From assembly GCA_001600615.1 (NCBI GenBank), contig BCKK01000002.1:1580809-1644808 (forward strand): DNA of 64,000 bases, read 5' to 3'. Shown piece after piece: positions 56,802-64,000 of the stretch; position 1 is the first letter of the stretch, and every line of letters begins with the position of its first letter. This DNA is from Dioszegia crocea (Eukaryota; Basidiomycota; Tremellomycetes; Tremellales; Bulleribasidiaceae). The notes under the pieces were generated by a model, which did no database searches, was not told the DNA's origin, and worked only from the letters and a program-made list of their open reading frames with translations. The position numbers and the translations under genes were made by a program.

Positions 56802-58098
56802 ATGACCTCCGTACCCCCACCCGTTGACATTCTCCTGGTCGGACTCGGCTCGATTGGCTCGATATACGCTTACATACTCGAGAAGGTCAGTGACGACTAA
56901 CATCTAAGCTTATCAACAGTCGGGAAGAGCCAGAGTCACCGCCGTTGCGCGGTCAAATTACGATCTATACGCTAATCATGGTGTTACGTTGAAGACGGAC
57001 AAGTTTGGAGACATCAAAGGATGGCGCCCACATAGAGGTACGCTTTGCGGACCGATCTAGCTCATATTACAGTTGTCAAATCCCAAGCCGAGGCCCTGAC
57101 TCCTGGATTGCATTACGATTTCTGCCTTCTCACCACCAAATGCCTTCCGGATGTCCTCCCAAACACATCGCTGCTGGGACCTGCCATTGCCAGCGGTCAA
57201 ATAAAGGCGTGGAGTCTCATTCAGAATGGCCTTGGTGTGGAACGAGATCTCTACGACGCAGTAGGAGCGACAGGTACACCGATCATCTCGAGCCTGGCGT
57301 GGATTGGGGTGGTGCCAAAGGAGCAAGGTGCCGTGGTCGAGTGGAGAGCAGGGGTGAGTCAGGGCATGCTACGGGACTGATGTCAGGATATGCTGGTTTC
57401 AGGACTGTACCCTCCAGTGCCTCGATCGAGTCTGACTACAGGTGAGATCAGTACACCTCGAACTTTCACATCAAGGGAGGTGGAGGCTTTGGAGCTCTGG
57501 AGAAGTCTGGTAGAAGAAGGCGGAGCGAATGTCAAGACTACCGATCATGTGGATGCGGTACGATATGCCAAGGTAGGTCTCCAACAACGGCGGAACTGAC
57601 AGGTCAGAACATATGGAACGCTACATGGTCATCCATCCAGGCTCTGTCCCGTACATTCCCCTCCACTTTTGCAAACCTCCCACCTGCGACAGTCGAACCT
57701 TTAAAGAAGATGATTCTCGAGATTGTCGATGTCGGTTTCGCCGCGGGGCTATTAAGAAAAGGCGACAAGCAGTGGAATCTGGGTGGGAAGGAGATGGGCG
57801 GTAGGCAAGACTTGGCAGATGGATGCTGGGACTTTGTAAGTCAACCAGCATACCACCGGCTGACTCTCAGATCACTCAAATGTCCCTGGCCAAAATTGCC
57901 GCCGGTCAAATCCCACACAAGATGTCGCTATGGGTTGACGTCGAACAAAACCGCCCAATAGAAGTGGAGGTGATAGTGGGGGAAGTCGTTCGCCTAGCGA
58001 AGGAGGTCGGTGTAGAGGTGCCGAGATTAGAGGTGGTCGAGGCATTATTGAGGGGTCTACAAGCTCACATCTTGGAGACGCGAAATGCGAGTTCGTAA
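56802..58098 (+). CDS. 2-dehydropantoate 2-reductase (ketopantoate reductase) family
   Basis: Six exons. MTSVPPPVDILLVGLGSIGS with IYAYILEK carries the NADP-binding G-x-G-x-x-G. SGRARVTAVARSNYDLYANH, GVTLKTDKFG follow, then YDFCLLTTKCLPDVLPNTS and WSLIQNGLGVERDLYDAVGA with IISSLAWIGV. The C-terminal helical domain has DAVRYAKNIWNATWSSIQAL (conserved K-x3-N) and IPHKMSLWVDVEQNRPIEVE. This layout is the ApbA/PanE family. It would reduce ketopantoate to pantoate in pantothenate and coenzyme A synthesis, though fungi often have several paralogues of unclear substrate. Length (about 340 residues) is normal. Confidence 0.9.
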
Positions 58099-58589
58099 TC
58101 TGAATGCAGACTCCGGACGAATCGTTCCAGATCTGCCTAATTTGCTGACACTGACCGCGCGGCGCCACTAACCACAGGCGGGTCCAGACTGAGCCATGCA
58201 TCTTACGAGCTTGGTACCTTGGCAGTCTACCATGGCTCAACATACACGCTACGAGAGGTGCCTCCCGCGGTGCTCCACAAGTTCAGGCGCCTTTCGGACC
58301 CGAATCAGCGGGAATTACCTCATTACGAGAGATCTGGCTTAGCGGCGATCACTGAAACCATAAAACTTCCCAAAGCGGGTAATTATTGCTTATTGATGAT
58401 CGTCCCATTGCGTAAGACTGATCTCACTTCGAGGCCTAATCGAAATCCTTGCAATTGTCTTAACTCGGTCGTCCCACTCGGCTGACAATTTGTGCGGCTC
58501 CAAAAATCAAATACTTACAGGGATTCCAGCGAGGATCAAGATGTATCTCTTCCCTCCATCATCTTGAAAACAGTTCTGACATTGACACG
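58099..58589. other. Intergenic region between ketopantoate reductase and ferric reductase genes
   Basis: The 491-bp same-strand gap. No convincing exon; an 88-codon ORF (58219..58485) has no family resemblance. Confidence 0.4.
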
Positions 58590-60430
58590 ATGCAATCTCG
58601 CGACAGTTATATACCGCTCCCGGGATACAATGGCACCAACATCTGGTACGCTCCCGGTGCAGGCATCAATTCCACCGAGGCATTCCACCATGCGTCAGAT
58701 CTCGAGGAGGCCGCATACCTCGCCAATCGTTACATGTTCATCGCCATTATGATCATCATGGTGGCCTACATCCTGGCCCAAATGCCATATACCTACCTCC
58801 GGATGAAGGCCAATGGTTTCTGGCAAGGATTTCGCCTTCGGAACGGAGTCGAGTCCTTGCGCAGCATGCCCAAACGCCTTCGACATCCATCATGGCCCAT
58901 CCCTATCCGCCGTATCCCCTTCGTCGACCTTCCCCTATCGGAGTTTCTCATCGTGGCGGTGATTTGGGCAGCGGGGGTGGGAGTAGCGGGATGGTGTCAG
59001 GCGACATTCTTAACAGATGCCAGTCGGAGCACATTGGTGGTGATGAGTCTCCTCGCTCTGACTGCTGGGTTGGGGATCAAGGCAGGCGGGATAGGGACAT
59101 GGGTCGTTTACGGCTACACGGCAGTCAACTTCATCCACCGATGGACAGGGCGCCTCGTGCTTTTACTCTCAACGCTGCACGTCATTGCCTACCTCGTTGT
59201 GTTCTACCAAGCTGGGAGTAAGTTCCCTTTAGGTCGCGCTGATATCAGTCGCAAAGCAAGAAATGGCAAAACCTGAGAACTACCTCGCTGCGGTGGGCTA
59301 CGGTGGCCTTCTCTTAACCGGTATCTTGTCTGTAGGGTATGTGCGGAGAAGATGGTGGTTATTGTTCAAGTTCGGACATCATGTAAGCCCACGTCAAAAC
59401 CCCGCTAATGGCAGATTGGAATCCTCCTCCTCATGGCAGGTCTCAACTACCACTCGCAAGACGTCGTCCCATACCTCCTCGCCATCTGGGCATTGTTGGT
59501 CATCAACACCATTGTCCGCAGTGTCACCACCCGTATCACCACCGCCACCATCACCACTCTTCCCGGCGCCGGATCCACACTTGTCACCTTCCCCCTGAAC
59601 CAAGGTTTTACTCCAGGACAGCACGTCCGAGTTCGCTTACTTGTCCCATCGCTCTGGGGCAGCTTCTTTGAATCTCACCCCTTCACTATTGCATCGGCAG
59701 AAGGCGACAACGTCAACCTTGTTGTCAAGGCGGCTGGGGATTGGACTAGGTCGCTCTACAATCTGTCCATGGAACGAAAGCAAGTACGGTGTACTATCGA
59801 AGGACCATATGGCGGTCCGCTCAACTTCCTCTTCCCGGCATTCCGTGCAGTCATGATTGTCGCCGGTGGATCAGGCAGTGAGTCATCTTTAGTGCCCGCT
59901 GACCTCAGTCTCGTTTGGTCTAGGCGTGATCCGGGGTATACTATCAGACGTCCTGGCAGCTCGATCAAAGTGTCAGCATGTCGTCCTTGTGTGGACGGTC
60001 AGAGATAGAGGTGAGTCATTAATTAGCTCGCACAGGATGCCGCTGAAGTTTAGTCACATTCGACGACCTTGCGCCTATGCTGTGTGATCTAGTGCAGAGC
60101 GCGGAAAAGATCCGAGAGACGAATCCCGACTTCCATCTTGAGCTCCATTTACATTACACTGTCATTGGCAAGTCAGATGAGGAGAAGGTGGGGATGGAAA
60201 AGCCTCAGAAAGAGCTCGCGGCGTCGATCTACGAAGGGAGGCCAGATCTGGGCGGTTTGCTCGCAAGGGTGATTGCCAGTCAGCCTGATGGTACTGGCGG
60301 TGTTGGAGTTGGCGCTTGCGGTCCTGTGGCTCTTGGGGATAGCGTGGAGAGGTTGGTCAGGGCTGTTCCTAGTGTAGATCGGAAACGCGTCGGTGGCGTC
60401 GAACTGCACGCAGAGCGATTCTCGTTGTAA
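58590..60430 (+). CDS. Ferric reductase-like transmembrane oxidoreductase (FRE family)
   Basis: Several exons. After an extracellular N-terminus (MQSRDSYIPLPGYNGTNIWY) comes a set of helices: YMFIAIMIIMVAYILAQMPY, LSEFLIVAVIWAAGVGVAGW and the haem-binding region VVYGYTAVNFIHRWTGRLVL with LLSTLHVIAYLVVFYQAG, then FKFGHHIGILLLMAGLNYHS. A FAD-binding domain follows with GQHVRVRLLVPSLWGSFFES and HPFTIASAEGD (the HPFT/S FAD signature), then an NADPH-binding part beginning VMIVAGGSG. The end GVGACGPVALGDSVERLVRA has the GACGP-type Cys-Gly-Pro motif. It reduces extracellular Fe3+ or Cu2+. Both conserved His-type haem ligand pairs seem present. Confidence 0.9.
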
Positions 60431-60515
60431 ACATACGTTGTACTTGTAGACGGACAATAATCCAATGATAATGCTTAGATGCCTACAGTTTTATGCGAAT
60501 GTCCGTGCCCCATCC

Positions 60516-63500
60516 TCATTCTTTGACACTCGGAAGGGGTGCCGTATAACCACAGGTGCAAACCGCCCGCACCATATCTTCCGTCAAAATCTCCAAGACC
60601 TTCTCGCATGCCGCACGGGTAGCGAGATTCTGCGACTCCGCCATCGCCCGAGCAATCTCCTGACCGTGATGTTCGACTTCTCATCAGCTATGCCGACGCT
60701 GGTACTTACTCGCACACACAATCCCCTTGGCCTTCTCATCCAGCCGGACAATCTTCCACACTGTACATCCGTACTTTCCAAATTTTTCCTGCATCACGCT
60801 TTTAGGATGCAGACTGTGGTTGATAGGACCAACGCCGAACTTCTCCATGAATGGCCAGAAATGGTCAATGAAGACCTTCCTCGCGTCACCAAGATCGCCG
60901 TTTTGGTCGGCTACGATTGCGCCGAGAAGGACTTCAGGAATAGCACCCAGAGTCTGAAATCAGCTTAGTCCACTTGTTGACTCACTGGAGCATGACTCGA
61001 CCCCATCCAGAACTCGATAGCTTTGCTGACATCCCCATCTCCCTTTGACCTCTTGAGGACATTCTCGGCCTCCTTCCATCTCGCCTCCAGCTGCTGCTTG
61101 TACCTTGCCACCACCGCCTGCACCGGCTTGTCAACCTCGACCACTCGATCTGCCAATCCCAGGACTACTGACATTGCTGCCAACGCCTGGTCTTGGACCC
61201 TGGAGTGTTTCATGTGGGTGATGATGGCAGGATTATAACACTCCTCCATATCGTATAGTCTCTCCACGGCGACTGGTCATCAGCACTGACAATGCCATGA
61301 CTTACAATAGTCCATCAGAGAATCGCCAATAATCTTGTACTGCTGAAAGTCCTGTCTACCGCGGGTCTGGGATGAACCATTCTGGTATCAGTGTCTGCTG
61401 TCGGAGCAACTTACAAAGACCACGTCCGACTTTTCAGGATCGCGAAAGGTGTAGCCTAAGACACAGACCGCGACAGGTTTGGTAAATGCAGTCATCCAAC
61501 CGTCCGCGTTATTCTTTGCGACCTTCTTTCCACCCTCTTCAGACGGCGTAATCTGTAGATCGAGACTGCTTCGCTTTTCGAAAATCTTGGAGACATCCGC
61601 CCATGAGTCCATCCGGTCGACCGGAATGTTTAGCCGTTTCATGGTGGAGATAGCGGCGTCAAGAGATCGGTTGGATGACATGTAGCTGGCCCCGACTAAA
61701 GCTTCGACCACATCCGCAACGACCTAAGATCAGCAACGTCTTAGGCAAACCCACCTTATCGCCAACTTTTACTGTCCGCTTCGCCGCCTCAGCCGTGTTC
61801 TCACTCCCCAAACCCCACCCCTCGGGTATCCACGCCCGCGCTCGCCCTTCCTTTAGGCGAATGTACGGAGCTATCCCCGCTTGAACCCCGCCCGCCCGAA
61901 GACTTCGATTACTGAGTAGGATGTGCCGATCGACCCGACTCTGATCCGACAAAGGACCGTGTATACAGGTGTCGAGGGTGGTGAGGAGTTTAATCAAGGT
62001 GTCGCCTAGGATCTCCAGCCGCTCGTAGCTGCGATTTGGCTGATTGGGTGCAGACATCGCTGGAGTGATGGCTTGTAACGCCAAAGCGGGAGTGAGTTTA
62101 TTGTCGAATATCCGAGCGTTGAGTTGTTTGGCAGCAAGAAGGTCGGTGAGCATGACGAAGAATGTGGGGATGGCCGATAATGCCCGAAAGGCTGAAGCCG
62201 AAAAGCAGTATCGCCGGGTGAATTCGGGCATGAAGTATACTGGGGCAGTGGATGGGGGAGGGTTTAAAATACCGCCTGACCGGCCGCTGTTAGAGATGCT
62301 GGCGGTGAAGACTAGCTGATCAGGATGTTCCACTTCGGGAATGGTGGACCTCGCAAATGCGCGCTCCAGGATTGTCCGCGTGGGATCGTATGGATAGGGG
62401 GAGTATGGTGTGAGGTCGGTAAAGGATTCGACAAAGAAGCGACGACCAAACTCGGCAGGATTTGTCGCTACAGCGTCCTTCATCTCTTCTGCTAGGATCG
62501 AAGGGCAGGATAGGGTGAATGGCGAGGAGGATGGACCTGTGAGGGTAGAAGACATTTCCGCCCAGTCGATGTCTGTCCTCTTGGCCGATTTCGTGGGAGT
62601 AAAGGTCCGGACGAGAGGAACCAACAGCCAACAGGGCCCTGTCGGAATATGCAGGTCTTTGTTCATCTGCGAGCGGATGGCTTGTTCGGTATAGCGTTTG
62701 GCGAGATCCAGCTGTTCCTCGGAAAGCTTCTTCAACTGTCCCGCGTCCGTCATCTTCATCACCCACCCCTCCTTCAACTCCATCTGCTCCTCGTCGTCCA
62801 CCAGCCTCTTTGCTGTTAGAAAAGCCAACGCCCTCTCGTCTGACAACCGCAGTATCGACATCCACGGTCTCCTGCCAACCACCTCGTCCAGCCCTTCCGG
62901 TACGAGCTCTTCATACTCCCCGACACCACCTGGTCCTGCACCCACTCCTGGCGAGATGTCCGGCAGCCGTGCCTTAATAGTCCCCTTGAACACCTCCCAT
63001 CGAGCAGACAAGCTCAACCCTCTCTCCAAATCCTCATCGTCAGCGCCCAGCGCTCGATCCCCTTCTTCCACCCACCGCGCCAAACTCGCAGGATCTCTGC
63101 CTTCCCTCACCCCTCGAGCCTTCTTCTCTTTGGGTGGACCACCACCCGGTCTAGGCTTGAGATCATCATCCAGCTCGCCCTTGTCTAGCAACGCCTTGCA
63201 CGCGTCGAAACACGCGACTCGTTTCGCCATCAATTTCGAGGGATATGATCCGGCGGTCGCGAAAGAAGATGTGAATCCGGCACAAGGTGGTAGAGTTACC
63301 GTGGCGCTATAAGACGGGGCACTGGGGGGTGGGAATTGAGTGGGAGGGTTGGGGACGGGTATAGTCGTGTAGGTTACAGTCTGTCTGCAGGTTGAAGGAT
63401 TTTGTCCAAATGATTGGAGGTAGCGTGAGATGATGTGACCGGCGTCCTCAATGGTAAGAGCTACACCGTTGGCAGTGATGAAGGGAGGGGGAGCAGCCAT

Positions 63501-63637
63501 CAACATCAGGGACACTCTCTAATCTGATTGTCAGTGCGCGACATCCGGAAGTCTGTTCGCAAGGGTCAAAACTTACAAGTGGATTGACTTGGGGAATTAA
63601 GCTCCGCAGTGAGATATTTTAATCTTTCGGCGCTCAT
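60516..63637 (-). CDS. DCR: Dicer-like ribonuclease III (helicase-less)
   Basis: ATG 63637 (MSAERLKYLTAELNSPSQST) splices to LSLMLMAAPPPFITANGVAL and a Dicer dimerisation fold (EDAGHIISRYLQSFGQNPST, LMAKRVACFDACKALLDKGE). No DExD helicase precedes it and no clear PAZ domain is seen. RNase IIIa is RSYERLEILGDTLIKLLTTL with KVVADVVEALVGASYMSSN: its E, D, D and E are intact. RNase IIIb is GRQDFQQYKIIGDSLMDYFA and APTLGAIPEVLLGAIVADQN: only D and E of the four remain. A short dsRBD-like tail follows (IARAMAESQNLATRAACEKV) to TGA at 60516. It should make small RNAs for RNA interference. The final intron (donor in GGGATTGTGTG) is inferred from frame. Confidence 0.85.
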
Positions 63638-64000
63638 ACACTCAAGGCATCGACGTTTCCAAGAGACAAAGCTAAGGAGTCTGGGTAGACGCGAGGAGAC
63701 GTTGAGATGAAACAGAATTTCGCGGGCAGCAGCCGCTCATCCGGTCAACAAGATTTTCCACTCGGAAACCTCAACACCGGCGCTGTCGTAGAGCTGGGCC
63801 AGTAGATTCTGGAAGGGGTCAAGATGTGAGGGTATTTATGCCAAAGCAAAGCCCAGAAAACAGAAATATCGACGGGGTAGGTGTAAGCTCGATTACGTGA
63901 CAGTCGTCCACATTCCTCATGCCGTAACGCGATCTACTGTGGCAGAGTAGTGGAGTATGGAATCAGGCTTGAGCCATGGTGTGTAGTCCAAGGAGACACA
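63638..64000. other. Region upstream of Dicer, right window edge
   Basis: The 363 bp upstream of the Dicer ATG contain no helicase coding sequence in any frame. It probably holds the Dicer promoter and 5' leader. Confidence 0.45.

Noticed and set aside
1..64000. Transposons, tRNA genes, CRISPR arrays or biosynthetic gene cluster
   Set aside because: I looked for reverse transcriptase or transposase motifs, terminal repeats, B-box-like GGTTCGA sequences with cloverleaf context, and spaced direct repeats, and found none. Neighbouring genes serve unrelated pathways.

Overview
The window is nuclear DNA of a fungus, most likely a basidiomycete yeast of the Tremellomycetes kind. Almost every gene is broken by many very short introns (often 31 to 45 nt) with GTAAGT/GTGAGT donors, CTGAC or CTAAC branch sites and CAG acceptors. 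Genes are packed on both strands with tiny gaps, and several protein families are fungal-specific. I see no tRNA, rRNA, transposon or CRISPR. Coordinates are CDS extents including introns. Exon edges are given only where I joined reading frames by eye.

Left part (0-22 kb): ARB1-type ABCF ATPase (cut by the window edge), a CCDC97-like protein, exocyst SEC10, an orphan, a secreted fasciclin-domain protein, CPA1 (arginine-specific carbamoyl-phosphate synthase small subunit) with a spliced arginine-attenuator-peptide uORF, a beta-carbonic anhydrase, CDP-diacylglycerol synthase, eIF2B gamma, vacuolar fusion factor MON1, a C2H2-like zinc finger protein and an acidic orphan.

Middle (22-45 kb): an unrecognised multi-exon locus, a PP28/PDAP1-family protein, a GNAT acetyltransferase, a GGA-type VHS-GAT adaptor, the NDUFA9-type complex I subunit, ALKBH6-type dioxygenase, a small membrane protein, a large membrane-anchored orphan, an aromatic amino acid decarboxylase, transketolase, a multipass membrane orphan, an ISD11-like LYR protein and an EI24-family membrane protein.

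Right part (45-64 kb): a GPI-anchored secreted glycoprotein with a large palindrome-rich upstream region, a membrane J-domain protein, a stand-alone MOCOS-like NifS domain protein, a multipass membrane protein, a Zn2Cys6 regulator, ketopantoate reductase, a ferric reductase-like oxidoreductase and a compact Dicer.

Most genes are unrelated housekeeping genes, arranged as divergent pairs sharing short promoters or convergent pairs separated by only tens of bases. There is no obvious biosynthetic cluster. The most interesting items are the Dicer, which has no helicase and a second RNase III site that appears to have lost two of its four acidic residues; the intron-split arginine attenuator uORF; the cluster of TGTGA-type palindromes; and the near-minimal intron size.
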